From: VAZQ01 sp035293945
GTDB taxonomy: Bacteria; Pseudomonadota; Alphaproteobacteria; Rhizobiales; Xanthobacteraceae
Assembly (NCBI GenBank): GCA_035293945.1
Contig: DATGLV010000024.1
Span: forward strand, 1 to 64,000
Reading direction: 5' to 3'
Length of the DNA: 64,000 bases
The position numbers were made by a program, and so were the translations under genes. Positions 34,594 through 44,137 of this stretch are shown here, one piece after another. Numbering within the stretch: the first letter of the stretch is position 1; every line of letters begins with the position of its first letter. The notes under the pieces were generated by a model. It was given only the letters and a program-made list of their open reading frames with translations. It had not been told where the DNA came from and ran no database searches.

Positions 34594-34991
34594 ACCAGAT
34601 TGGGGCGTGCTGCCGGCATCCGTCGCCCCCGCTGGCGGCCCGAACCAGGGGGCAGGTCGGTGACCTGTCCCCACTTTATCTCCCGTTAAGGCTTGCTTTG
34701 ACCCGGCATCCGTCGCCCCCGCCGGGGAGGAGCAGGTGGAGGGGCGGTGGGGTAACCCACCGCCCCTCGCTTATTACGCCCGGCCGAATGCGCCAGCCGT
34801 TGCCTCTCGCGGGTTCTCGCCGCCGGACGGTTGTTCCCGCCTCCGCAAGCTGGCGGGACCGTTGCCGCGCCCCCTTTTCAGATATCATGCAGATGCTTAG
34901 GTCGTCTTAGTATCGGCGTCGCCGAATACGCGGCCAATGCCGGATCGATCGAACAGCAACCGGAGATCAACCGGATATCAACTGGGTCATC
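34594..34991. other. Intergenic region with terminator and regulator promoter
   Basis: This 398-bp gap has a short direct repeat (CCGGCATCCGTCGCCCCCGC near 34614 and 34704), a clear terminator (34739-34768) and AT-richer sequence before the response regulator (34870-34990) with TTAG repeats near 34896. No gene seen. Confidence 0.6.
34739..34768 (+). terminator. Rho-independent terminator downstream of degP
   Basis: A 13-bp perfect stem, GAGGGGCGGTGGG (34739-34751) with CCCACCGCCCCTC (34756-34768), has a 4-nt loop and is followed by GCTTATTA. It probably ends the degP transcript 145 bp past its stop codon. Confidence 0.75.
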
Positions 34992-35666
34992 ATGCGACTT
35001 CTCATCATCGAAGACGACCGTGACGCAGCCGATTATCTGGCCAAGGCGTTTCGTGAGGTGGGCCACATCGCCGATCTCGCTGCCGACGGCGAAGAAGGGC
35101 TCGCCCACGCGCTCGATGGCCAATACGATGTCTTGATAGTCGACCGCATGCTTCCCAAACGCGATGGCCTTTCCATCATCGGGACCCTGCGAGCCAAGGG
35201 CATCGAGACGCCGGCGCTGATCCTTTCCGCCCTCGGCCAGGTGGATGATCGCGTCAAGGGGCTGCGCGCCGGTGGCGACGATTACTTGTCCAAGCCGTAT
35301 TCATTCTCGGAATTGCTGGCGCGCACCGAAGTGCTGGCGCGCCGCCACGGCGGCCGCGAGGAGACGGTTTACCGGGTCGGCGATCTCGAGCTCGATCGGC
35401 TGTCGCACCGTGTCATTCGCGGGAACGGCGAGATCGTGCTGCAGCCGCGCGAATTTCGCCTGCTCGAATATCTGATGAAGCATGCCGGGCAGGTGGTGAC
35501 GCGCACGATGTTGTTGGAAAATGTCTGGGACTATCATTTCGATCCGCAGACCAACGTCATCGACGTGCACATTTCGCGGCTGCGCTCCAAGATCGATAAG
35601 GGATTCGGCCAGCCGCTGCTGCATACTGTGCGGGGCGCAGGATATATGATCCGTGACAACAAGTGA
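34992..35666 (+). CDS. OmpR-family response regulator
   Basis: This 224-residue regulator has receiver acidic residues EDD (7-9), phospho-acceptor Asp51 (IVDRMLP), a serine in ILSAL and Lys in LSKPY. A winged-helix DNA-binding domain follows, with LQPREFRLLEYLMKH and the C-terminal HTVRGAGYMI. It overlaps its partner kinase gene by 14 bp. Position between degP and glnE is conserved in Bradyrhizobium and Rhodopseudomonas. A role in envelope stress is plausible from the degP neighbour but not shown. Confidence 0.94.
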   Translation: MRLLIIEDDRDAADYLAKAFREVGHIADLAADGEEGLAHALDGQYDVLIVDRMLPKRDGLSIIGTLRAKGIETPALILSALGQVDDRVKGLRAGGDDYLSKPYSFSELLARTEVLARRHGGREETVYRVGDLELDRLSHRVIRGNGEIVLQPREFRLLEYLMKHAGQVVTRTMLLENVWDYHFDPQTNVIDVHISRLRSKIDKGFGQPLLHTVRGAGYMIRDNK

Positions 35667-37257
35667 CGCTATCTTGCCGCGCGAGCGTGCTGCCGCCGCG
35701 GAGCGGAGCGCGCCCTACCGCAACTCCTCCCCGCAAAGTGGGTCGGATGACACGCGTCGTCGCGCCGATCTGGGTGCGGAAAAGGAGACGGACGGCCGGA
35801 GCATTGAAGGCAAGTCGTTTTCCCAATCCTGGGTCGCGCGCGTAGTTGCCGAGCGCATGGCGGCGGCGGGCAAGCTCTTGCGCACCACCGCCTTCAAGCT
35901 CACCCTGGTCTATCTCACCGTGTTCGCGTTGTTCGCCGCGGTTCTGCTCGCCTATTTCGCCTGGAACACGCGCCGCCTGATCACCGAGCAGATCACCGAG
36001 ACGGTCGATGCCGAGATCCAGGGGCTGAGCGAGCAGTATCGGCAGGGCGGTATCCGCCGCATCAGCTTCGCGATCGAAGGGCGCTCGCTGCGGCCGGGCT
36101 CGAGCCTTTATCTCCTCACCACCGCGGCGGGCGAACGAGTGACCGGCAATGTCGGGGCCCTGCCGACCGGCGTCCTCGATAATCCGGGCTGGTACGAGAC
36201 CGCCTATCGCCGGGTCGACGAGCAGGATTCCTCGGACCACGACGCGTTGGTCCGTGTCGATCAGTTGCCGGGCGGCTTCCGCCTATTGGTCGGTCGCGAT
36301 CTCGAGGAGCGCGAACGCCTCTTCGACGTGGTGCAAGCGGCCGGCAAATGGTCGGTTGCGATCGTGATCGTGCTGGGTCTCGCGGGCGGTATCTTCGTCA
36401 CCCGACGCGTGCTCGCGCGCATCGATGCGATGGCCGAGACCACGCGCACGATCATGCAGGGAGATCTGCATGAGCGCCTTCCGGTAGCGGGCACAGGCGA
36501 CGAGCTCGATCGTCTGGCGATCAATCTCAATACTATGCTCGAACGCATCGAGGCGCTGATGCGCGGCATCAAGGAGGTATCGGACAATATTGCCCATGAT
36601 CTCAAGACACCGCTGACGCGCCTGCGCAACCGGTGCGAGGAGGCGTTGCGGGCGGCCGAGGGGCCGACCCAGTATCGCGCCGCGCTCGAGACCACGATCG
36701 AGGAATCGGAAGCGCTGATCCGCACCTTCAACGCCCTGTTGATGATCGCGCGCGCCGAATCCGGTCACGTGCGCGACGACATGGTCGTGTTCGACGCCGG
36801 CGAGATCGTGCGCGGCATCGGCGAGCTCTACGAGCCACTGGCCGATGAAAAGGGCTTGCGCCTCGAGGTCGAAACCCCCGCGCCCGCTTGGGTGCGCGGG
36901 AACCGGGAATTGATCAGCCAGGCTCTCGCCAACCTGGTCGACAACGCGATCAAATACAGCGCGTCCGCCGAGAATGGTCGGGCCGAGATCATGCTCAAGG
37001 TGACAAATCAGGGCGAGCGAATACTGCTCTCGGTCGCCGACAGCGGACCCGGCATTCCGGCCGCCGACCGCGGCCGCGTGCTCGAGCGCTTTGTGCGACT
37101 CGAGCAGAGCCGGTCGGAACCGGGCTCCGGGCTGGGCCTCAGCCTCGCCGCCGCCATTGCCCGATTGCACGATGGCGAGCTGCTCCTGGGAGACAATCGT
37201 CCCGGTCTCCTAAGCGTGCTTTCGCTTCCGCGGGCGCCGGCTCCTCCGGCAGCTTGA
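35653..37257 (+). CDS. HAMP-containing sensor histidine kinase
   Basis: This kinase has two membrane helices flanking a periplasmic loop, a HAMP domain (RIDAMAETTRTIMQGDLHER), an H-box AHDLKTPLTRL with His315, an N-box (NLVDNAIKYS) and G boxes DSGPGIP and GSGLGLSLA. GTG 35653 gives 534 residues and couples it to the regulator by a 14-bp overlap, but then the first 75 residues are low-complexity and charged. An ATG at 35857 would start 9 residues before the first helix, the usual form. The start is therefore uncertain. It pairs with the preceding regulator. Confidence 0.9.
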   Translation: MTTSDAILPRERAAAAERSAPYRNSSPQSGSDDTRRRADLGAEKETDGRSIEGKSFSQSWVARVVAERMAAAGKLLRTTAFKLTLVYLTVFALFAAVLLAYFAWNTRRLITEQITETVDAEIQGLSEQYRQGGIRRISFAIEGRSLRPGSSLYLLTTAAGERVTGNVGALPTGVLDNPGWYETAYRRVDEQDSSDHDALVRVDQLPGGFRLLVGRDLEERERLFDVVQAAGKWSVAIVIVLGLAGGIFVTRRVLARIDAMAETTRTIMQGDLHERLPVAGTGDELDRLAINLNTMLERIEALMRGIKEVSDNIAHDLKTPLTRLRNRCEEALRAAEGPTQYRAALETTIEESEALIRTFNALLMIARAESGHVRDDMVVFDAGEIVRGIGELYEPLADEKGLRLEVETPAPAWVRGNRELISQALANLVDNAIKYSASAENGRAEIMLKVTNQGERILLSVADSGPGIPAADRGRVLERFVRLEQSRSEPGSGLGLSLAAAIARLHDGELLLGDNRPGLLSVLSLPRAPAPPAA

Positions 37258-37418
37258 ATAGCCCCAATCCAGCCACAGATTCAGCCGGCGCAATGCGCCG
37301 AGCGGGTTGCGGGCGACGTTAAACTTTGCTTGAGAGCGCGCCCCAGGGCGGATGACCCTCCTGCGAGTCGTCAATCCGTTGGGCGGCGCGGCCTTGGTGA
37401 TCGGATTGGGCTCAACGA

Positions 37419-40409
37419 ATGGAAAATTCGAGCACGCGCCCGGAGGCGGTGGCGACCCAAGCCGAGACGTGCCTCGCCGCGCGGATCGCTCTTCCGCCTG
37501 CTGTCCCCAAAGCAGACCACGCCCGCTTGCAGGCGTGGCTCGCCGAGATCGCCGGAGCTCCCGCCGGCCCCGCGCTGGCGCAGCTCATCAGCGATCATCC
37601 CGCGGTCGGAGAGCTGATCGCCGGCTTCTCTCTGCGCGCGCCGTATCTTTGGGAGCTGGTGCGCGCCGATCCGGCGCGGCTTCTGGCCTTGCTGCAAGCG
37701 GATCCCGAGACAGCATTCGAAGGTATCCTGGCGCGTAGCGGCGAGCTTGCGGCGAAGCCGGCCGAGGAGGCCGGCATGATGGCGCTGCTGCGGCGCCTGA
37801 AAGCGCAAGGAGCGCTGCTGATCGCGCTCGCAGACGCCGGCGGCGTCTGGCCGGTCATGCAGGTCACCGCCGCGCTGACGCGGCTTGCCGATGCGGCGGT
37901 CAGTCTTGCGGTCCGCTATCTCTTCGCTGATGCCGCCGCGAACGGTGCCATCGATCCGCCGGATCCCGCGCGGCCGGAATGGGCGAGCGGCTATTTCGTT
38001 CTGGCGCTCGGCAAGATGGGGGCGCACGAGCTCAACTATTCGAGCGACATCGATCTCATCGTCTTCTATGACACGGAGCGCGCGAGCGCCGCGCCGGGAA
38101 TAGAGCTTGCGCCATTCTACGTGCGGCTGACCAGGCGGCTGGTGAAGCTCCTCGCCGAGCGCACGGTCGATGGTTACGTGTTTCGCACCGATCTCAGGCT
38201 GCGGCCGGATCCGGCCTCAACCCAGATCGCGGTCTCGACTGCAGCGGCGCTGCACTACTACGAAAGCATCGGGCAGAGTTGGGAGCGCGCCGCGCTCATC
38301 AAGGCGCGGCCATGCGCCGGTGACATTCCGGCCGGCGAGGCGATGCTCAAGGCGCTGTCGCCCTTCGTTTGGCGCAAATACATCGACTTCGCCGCGGTCA
38401 GCGATATTCACGCCATGAAGCGGCAGATCCATGCCTATCGCGGCCACGGCGAGATCAGCGTCGAGGGCCACAACCTCAAGCTCGGGCGCGGCGGCATCCG
38501 CGAGATCGAGTTTTTTGTGCAGACACAGCAACTCCTTCTCGGCGGTCGTTATCCGCAACTGCGGGCGCGTGAGACCTTGGGCGGCCTCGCCGCGCTTGCC
38601 GCCGGCGGCTGGATTGATGCGCGCTGCCGCGAGGAACTGGATGCCGCGTACCGCCTTCTGCGCGTGATCGAGAACCGCTTGCAGATGGTGGCGGACGAGC
38701 AGACGCAGACCTTGCCGTCCGATCCGCAGGTCCTCGAATCGTTTGCCCGCTTCGCCGGTTTCGCGGGCCGCGACGCGCTTGCCGAAACACTGCTCACCCA
38801 ATTGCGCAATGTCCAGCAGAGCTATGCGGGATTGTTCGAGCGTGCGCCGCAGACAGGCGAGCGGCCGCATTCGTTGCGTTTCCCGCGCGAGGCGGACGAT
38901 CACGCAACAGTCGATCGTCTCGCCGAGATGGGATTCCGCCAGCCCGCCGAAGTCTCCGCCCGGGTGCGGCGCTGGCAGTCAGGGGGCGCCGCGTCATTGC
39001 GCGGCCCGTTTGCCCGCGCCCAGCTCGCCGAGCTCGTCCCGTTGTTGCTTCCCCAGTTTGCGCTCGCGGCCGATCCGGACGGCGCCGTCGCCGCCTTCGA
39101 TCGTCTGGTCGGCGCGCTGCAAGGCGGAGGACGGCTCTACTCGCTCTTGCTGCAGCATCCCGAGCTCATTCCCCTGATCGTGCTCTTGATCGGAACCGCG
39201 CCGCGTCTGGCCGACGATCTGGCGCAGTTCCCGGAAGTCATGGATGCGGTGATCGATCCGAGCTTCTTCGGCGCGTTGCCGCAGGAAGGCGAGCTTGCTG
39301 AGGGGCTTTCGCGTTCGCTCGGGCAGGCCTCCTCGCACGAGGATTTCCTCGACCGCATCCGCATCTTCGCTCAGGAGCACATGTTCCTGATCGGAACCCG
39401 GGTCTTGGCCGGAACGGTTTCGGCGGAACAGTCGGGCGAGGCCTTTGCACGCTTGGCGGACCTGCTGATCCGCTGCCTCGACGAGACGGTGCAGGCCAAT
39501 TTCCGCAAGCTGCATGGCAGCGTGGCCTCCCAGGAGACGGCCCTTCTCGCGCTCGGCAAGCTCGGCGGACGCGAGATGACGGCGACCTCCGATCTCGATC
39601 TGATCGTCGTGTATGACTTCGATCGCGGGCAGCCGGAGTCGTCGGGTCCGCGAGTGCTCAACGGCGGCCAATATTTTGCCCGCTTGGTGCAGCGCCTGAT
39701 CGGTGCGCTGACCGCACGGACGAATCACGGCGTGCTTTATCGCGTCGACATGCGGCTGCGCCCCTCCGGCAATTCCGGGCCGCTCGCGACCCAGATCGAT
39801 GCCTTTGCGGATTATCAGGATCGTGAAGCCTGGACCTGGGAGCACATGGCGCTCACTCGCGCCCGCGTGCTCGCCGCTTCGCCGGCGTTCGGCGCGCGAG
39901 TGGAAAGCGTCATCCGGGCTGCGCTATGCCGCCCGCGCGACCGGCAGCGCCTTGCGGCCGACGTGATAGAGATGCGCCGCGCGATTGCGCAGGAAAAGGG
40001 CGAAGGCGAACGCTGGGACATCAAGCACGCAGCGGGCGGGCTCATCGACATCGAATTCATCGCTCAGTATTTGCAGCTGTTGCACGCGGCCGAGAAACCA
40101 GAGATTCTCGATACCTCGACCGCGCGTGCGCTCGACAAGGCTTGGCGTCTGGGTGTGCTTGCCACCGATGATGCGGAGATCCTGCGCAATGCGGTGCGGC
40201 TCTATCATGATTTGACGCAGATCTTGCGGCTCTGTCTCTCGGGACCGTTCGATCCCGAGGCCGCCGCTGACAAGCGTGCCGATCCGACACTGATCGGACT
40301 GCTCGCGCGCGCCGCCGACGTGCCGGATTGGATCACGCTCGACGCGTTTTTGGCCGAGACCGAGGCCAAGGTGCGCAGGTGCTTCACGCGTATTCTCGCG
40401 CCGGCCTGA
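37419..40409 (+). CDS. glnE: Glutamine synthetase adenylyltransferase/deadenylase GlnE
   Basis: This 996-residue enzyme adds and removes AMP on glutamine synthetase, controlled by PII proteins and glutamine. It has two nucleotidyltransferase domains: the deadenylylase core near residues 195-211 (LGKMGAHELNYSSDIDL) and the adenylylase core near 711-727 (LGKLGGREMTATSDLDL), each with the D-x-D metal-binding pair. Helical regulatory regions (FRTDLRLRPDP, YRVDMRLRPSG) follow both. Length is usual for rhizobial GlnE. It has its own 161-bp upstream gap, and there is no PII or glnA gene nearby. Confidence 0.96.
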   Translation: MENSSTRPEAVATQAETCLAARIALPPAVPKADHARLQAWLAEIAGAPAGPALAQLISDHPAVGELIAGFSLRAPYLWELVRADPARLLALLQADPETAFEGILARSGELAAKPAEEAGMMALLRRLKAQGALLIALADAGGVWPVMQVTAALTRLADAAVSLAVRYLFADAAANGAIDPPDPARPEWASGYFVLALGKMGAHELNYSSDIDLIVFYDTERASAAPGIELAPFYVRLTRRLVKLLAERTVDGYVFRTDLRLRPDPASTQIAVSTAAALHYYESIGQSWERAALIKARPCAGDIPAGEAMLKALSPFVWRKYIDFAAVSDIHAMKRQIHAYRGHGEISVEGHNLKLGRGGIREIEFFVQTQQLLLGGRYPQLRARETLGGLAALAAGGWIDARCREELDAAYRLLRVIENRLQMVADEQTQTLPSDPQVLESFARFAGFAGRDALAETLLTQLRNVQQSYAGLFERAPQTGERPHSLRFPREADDHATVDRLAEMGFRQPAEVSARVRRWQSGGAASLRGPFARAQLAELVPLLLPQFALAADPDGAVAAFDRLVGALQGGGRLYSLLLQHPELIPLIVLLIGTAPRLADDLAQFPEVMDAVIDPSFFGALPQEGELAEGLSRSLGQASSHEDFLDRIRIFAQEHMFLIGTRVLAGTVSAEQSGEAFARLADLLIRCLDETVQANFRKLHGSVASQETALLALGKLGGREMTATSDLDLIVVYDFDRGQPESSGPRVLNGGQYFARLVQRLIGALTARTNHGVLYRVDMRLRPSGNSGPLATQIDAFADYQDREAWTWEHMALTRARVLAASPAFGARVESVIRAALCRPRDRQRLAADVIEMRRAIAQEKGEGERWDIKHAAGGLIDIEFIAQYLQLLHAAEKPEILDTSTARALDKAWRLGVLATDDAEILRNAVRLYHDLTQILRLCLSGPFDPEAAADKRADPTLIGLLARAADVPDWITLDAFLAETEAKVRRCFTRILAPA

Positions 40410-40653
40410 TAGCAATCAATTTGGCGCCTATTGGACAATGGTTGCGTTCGAGGCAGCGGTCAGCAGGAGTCCCTTTCCTGTCGCCGATCAATAAATAGCC
40501 TGAATGAGTCATGAGAGAAATAAAGGCAAGTTAGATACCGCTCCAATCACTGGACACCGGTCGGGTCAAGGATGATAATCTCGCTGCTACGCGGTTGTGA
40601 TGCGCGCTTTTCGTCGGGACTTCTGTCTGGGTCTTGCCCGCAGGAGGTGTGGA

Positions 40654-41865
40654 ATGCGCATTCGGCTTCTGCAATCCGTTGGGGCGGCGGCGGTGCTCGC
40701 ATCGGCGCTCGGCATGTTCGGACCTGCGCAGATGGAGGCGCAGGACCGGGCCGTTGGAGTTCCCAGCGGCGATTCAGCGGCGCCTGTCGCGCTGAGGACG
40801 CCTTGGGGTGAGCCTGACCTGCAAGGCATATGGACCGTCGAATCCGACACGCCGCTGCAGCGCTCGCCCAAATACGCCAACCAGGAATTCTTCACTGAAG
40901 CGCAGCGCGAGGAGCTTGATCGCGAGCGCGCCGCTCTCTTGGGGCGGGACCGGCGCGTTGCGCGCGGCACCGAGCTCGATGTCGCCGGCGCTTACAATGC
41001 GGTGTTCATGTCGAAAAAGCGCACGGGCTTGCGCACTTCGTTGATCGTGGATCCGCTCGACGGCCGCGTTCCACCGCTCACGCCGCAGGCCGAAAAGATT
41101 GCCGGTGCCGAGCGGGATTTTCGCCTCGCCTTGTTGCGAGCGACCGAGACCTGCCGCACCAGGTCGATCGCGTGTGCCGGCGGCAAATATGATCCGACGC
41201 CTTCGCCGCGCCGCGCCGAGCTTGCCCCGCGCTACAACACGACGCGGATCAATCGGCACGACGGACCTGAAGACGGCGCGCTCGCTGACCGCTGCCTGAC
41301 CGGGGGGCTGCCCGAATTCGGCACAGCCTATGGCGGAAGCTTCCGCCGGATCGTGCAGACGCCGGGCGGCATCACGATGTTCTACGACGTGGGCCAGGGG
41401 CAGGGATGGCAGCGCAACATCGTGATGAACGGAAGTCCGCATCTGCCTGCGGGCATCCGCCAGTGGTACGGCGATTCCCGGGGCCACTGGGAAGGCGACA
41501 CGCTGGTGATCGATGTCACCAATTTCAGCCCCAAGACGGATTTTCAAGGCTCGCGGGAGAACCTGCATCTTGTCGAGCATTGGACGCGCGCCGACGCAGC
41601 AACGCTGCGATACGTCGTGACCATCGAGGATCCGACCGTGTGGACGCGGCCTTGGACCGTTGCCCAAGAGTTCACCAAGCAGAGTGAGCAGGAAAACAGG
41701 GTCTATTACGAGCCGCGCTGCATCGAAGGAAACTATGCGTTTCCGGCGATGATGCTGGCTGCCCGTCTGGAGGATCTCGCGTTTGCCGAGGGACGCGGGC
41801 CAAGTCCCGCGACCAAGGACAATGCGACCGACTTCGTCGGCGTCGAAGCGGATCCATTCCAGTAA
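40654..41865 (+). CDS. Secreted protein, PDLQGIW family, member A1
   Basis: This 403-residue exported protein has a signal peptide (about residues 1-29) and the opening motif PWGEPDLQGIWTVESDTP. A second hallmark is HWEGDTLVIDVTNF, followed by PTVWTRPWTV. Cysteines are conserved in DRCLTGGLPEFG, ACAGGKYDPTP and EPRCIEGN. The family is frequent in soil bacteria but I know of no assigned function. The ribosome binding site CAGGAGG precedes ATG 40654. It is first of seven same-strand genes (40.6-46.6 kb). The next gene encodes a close paralogue, about 70 % identical by eye. Confidence 0.85.
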   Translation: MRIRLLQSVGAAAVLASALGMFGPAQMEAQDRAVGVPSGDSAAPVALRTPWGEPDLQGIWTVESDTPLQRSPKYANQEFFTEAQREELDRERAALLGRDRRVARGTELDVAGAYNAVFMSKKRTGLRTSLIVDPLDGRVPPLTPQAEKIAGAERDFRLALLRATETCRTRSIACAGGKYDPTPSPRRAELAPRYNTTRINRHDGPEDGALADRCLTGGLPEFGTAYGGSFRRIVQTPGGITMFYDVGQGQGWQRNIVMNGSPHLPAGIRQWYGDSRGHWEGDTLVIDVTNFSPKTDFQGSRENLHLVEHWTRADAATLRYVVTIEDPTVWTRPWTVAQEFTKQSEQENRVYYEPRCIEGNYAFPAMMLAARLEDLAFAEGRGPSPATKDNATDFVGVEADPFQ

Positions 41866-41889
41866 GCCGCAAGGAGGGACATAAGGATC

Positions 41890-43086
41890 ATGATGCCCGC
41901 CCGCTCAAGAAACGCGGCCATGATGGCTGTTGTCGCCGCGGCCGTGATTTGTGCCGCCGGCTCCTTGCCGATCGCTCGCACGGCGGCAGAATCGCCTGCT
42001 GCAAATGTGTCATTGAGGACACCTTGGGGCGAGCCAGACCTGCAGGGCATTTGGACCGTCGAGACCGATACGCCGTTCCAGCGCTCGCCCAAATATGCAA
42101 ACCAGGAATTCTTCACCGAGGCGCAGCGGGCGGAATTCGACCGCGAACGCGCGCAGCTGCGCGGGCGTGACAATCGCGGCGAGCGCGGCAGCGAGCGCGA
42201 CGTGGCGGGAGCCTACAACGCGGTTTTCGGCGCCATGAAGCGTACCGGCACGCGCACCTCGATGATCATCGATCCGCCCGATGGGCGCATTCCGCCGATG
42301 ACTGCGGCGGCGCAGAAGATCGCCGCCGAAGATCGCGAGTTTCGGCTTGCGATGATGCGGGCAACGCAGACCTGCAAGCTCAATCAGCCGGGATGTGCCG
42401 GCGGCAAATACGATCCGACGCCTACACCACGCCGCTACGAGATCCCGGCGCGCTACAACGTGGCGCGCATGAACCGCCATGACCGACCCGAGGACGGCGC
42501 GCTGGCCGATCGCTGCCTGACGCCCGGGCTTCCGGAGTTTGGCGCTGGCAACGGCGGCGGCAGCTTCCGCCGGATCGTGCAGACGCCGGGCGGCATTGCC
42601 ATCGCCTACGATGTGGGCCAGGGGCAAGGCTGGCAACGCAGCATCGTGATGAACGGGAGCCCACACCTGCCGGCAAGCATCCGCCAATGGTTCGGCGACT
42701 CGCGCGGCCATTGGGAGGGCGACACGCTGGTGGTCGATGTCACGAACTTCAGTCCGAAGACCGATTATCGGGGCTCACGCGAGAACCTGCACCTGATCGA
42801 GCGCTGGCGGCGGACCTCGCCGACCACACTCGAATATATCGCGACCATCGATGATCCGACAGTTTGGACGCGTCCGTGGTCGGTGATGCAGGAGTTCACC
42901 AGGCAAGACGAAGAGCAGAACCGAATCTACTATGAGCCGCGTTGCATCGAAGGCAACGAGGGCTTTCCGGCGATGATGAAGGCGGCGCGCCAGGAGGATC
43001 GCGAGTTTGCCGAGGGGCGCGGGCCTGATCCGATCACCAAGGACAATGCCTCGGGCTACAACGAACCCGATCCGTTGCAGCAGTGA
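41890..43086 (+). CDS. Secreted protein, PDLQGIW family, member A2
   Basis: This 398-residue exported protein is a near twin of the preceding one. It has a signal peptide (MMPARSRNAAMM, then hydrophobic to about residue 30), the same opening EPDLQGIWTVETDTP, and matching blocks RSPKYANQEFFTEAQR, YDVGQGQGWQR and HWEGDTLVVDVTNFSPKTD. All conserved cysteines are kept. AAGGAGGG and AAGGAT precede the start, and there are only 24 bp between the two genes. A tandem duplication with retention of both copies suggests divergent specificities or dosage need, which is inference. Confidence 0.85.
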   Translation: MMPARSRNAAMMAVVAAAVICAAGSLPIARTAAESPAANVSLRTPWGEPDLQGIWTVETDTPFQRSPKYANQEFFTEAQRAEFDRERAQLRGRDNRGERGSERDVAGAYNAVFGAMKRTGTRTSMIIDPPDGRIPPMTAAAQKIAAEDREFRLAMMRATQTCKLNQPGCAGGKYDPTPTPRRYEIPARYNVARMNRHDRPEDGALADRCLTPGLPEFGAGNGGGSFRRIVQTPGGIAIAYDVGQGQGWQRSIVMNGSPHLPASIRQWFGDSRGHWEGDTLVVDVTNFSPKTDYRGSRENLHLIERWRRTSPTTLEYIATIDDPTVWTRPWSVMQEFTRQDEEQNRIYYEPRCIEGNEGFPAMMKAARQEDREFAEGRGPDPITKDNASGYNEPDPLQQ

Positions 43087-43114
43087 CGCCGGGCAGCAGA
43101 GAGGGGAGGCCGTC

Positions 43115-44080
43115 ATGTTCGTTCGTTTCTCGGGCTCGGTGATAGCCGTCGCGGTCGCGGCGGCCGCCGTAGGAGCTCTGGTTTCCGCCTCGGTGACACA
43201 GACGCTTGGTCAGGCGGGCGGCGCGCGGCCGCCGACGATCCTCGGCAAGCCGAATTTCAGCGGCATCTGGCAGGCCAATAATGAGGCGAACTGGGACCTG
43301 ACCGCGCATGCGGCGCTTCCCGGCGCGGTGACGCAGCAGGGCGTCTATCCGTTCGACTATGCGCGAGTGCCGGCCGCACCGGTTCTCGCACTCGGCGCCG
43401 CCGGGGCCGTGCCAGGCTCGCTCGGCGTCGTGCAGGATGATGGGCAGATCCCGTACAGGCCGGAAGCCTTGGCCATCAAGAAGGAGAACGCGGAGCACTG
43501 GATCGATCGCGATCCGGAGCTCAAATGCTATCTGCCGGGCATCCCCCGGGCCATGTACATGCCCTATCCGTTCGAGATTACCCAGAGCACCAACAAGATC
43601 CACATCGCATATGAATTCTCGAATTCGGCGCGCACGATCCATTTGGACAAGGTCGAGGGTCCGCCGGACGATACCTGGATGGGCCACTCGGTCGGCCAGT
43701 GGGACGGCGACACGCTGGTGGTCGACGTGGGCAATTTCAATGATCGCACCTGGTTCGACCGGGCCGGCGATTTTCACAGCGATGCCCTCCACTTGGAGGA
43801 GCGCTTTACGCTGATGACGCCCGACATCATCCACTATGAAGTGACGATCGATGATCCCAAGGTGTTCACGCGGCCGTGGCGCATCGCCATGCCGATCTAT
43901 CGGCGCGTGGAGCCGAACATGCAGCTCATTGAGTTCCGCTGCAACGAGTTCGTCGAGGAATTCATGTACGGAGGGCTGCGCAAGGAGCCCCTGGTCAAGC
44001 ACTGGGAAGGGGAAACGATCTCGATCGACGTCACCCGCAAAGTGCCGCCCGGTGACAAGTTCTACGAATGGTATCGATAA
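43115..44080 (+). CDS. Secreted protein, divergent PDLQGIW family, member B
   Basis: This 321-residue exported protein has a signal peptide (about residues 1-30). It is clearly related to A1 and A2 through NFSGIWQANNEANWDL, QWDGDTLVVDVGNFN, LHLEERFTLMTPD and DDPKVFTRPWRI, but it lacks their long insertion. The two conserved cysteines appear in LKCYLPGIPRAMYMPYPFEI and EFRCNEFVEE. GAGGGGAGG lies 6 nt before ATG 43115; a longer frame from 43007 overlaps A2 and is rejected. It follows A2 by 28 bp in the same probable operon. Confidence 0.84.
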   Translation: MFVRFSGSVIAVAVAAAAVGALVSASVTQTLGQAGGARPPTILGKPNFSGIWQANNEANWDLTAHAALPGAVTQQGVYPFDYARVPAAPVLALGAAGAVPGSLGVVQDDGQIPYRPEALAIKKENAEHWIDRDPELKCYLPGIPRAMYMPYPFEITQSTNKIHIAYEFSNSARTIHLDKVEGPPDDTWMGHSVGQWDGDTLVVDVGNFNDRTWFDRAGDFHSDALHLEERFTLMTPDIIHYEVTIDDPKVFTRPWRIAMPIYRRVEPNMQLIEFRCNEFVEEFMYGGLRKEPLVKHWEGETISIDVTRKVPPGDKFYEWYR

Positions 44081-44137
44081 ACAATGGTCGCGCGAGCACG
44101 TGCGCTTGGGCGACAAAATGAAATCAGGGAGGAAGCG

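Noticed and set aside
33046..34674. 542-residue minus-strand frame opposite degP
   Set aside because: Antisense shadow; degP has an intact triad and two PDZ domains.
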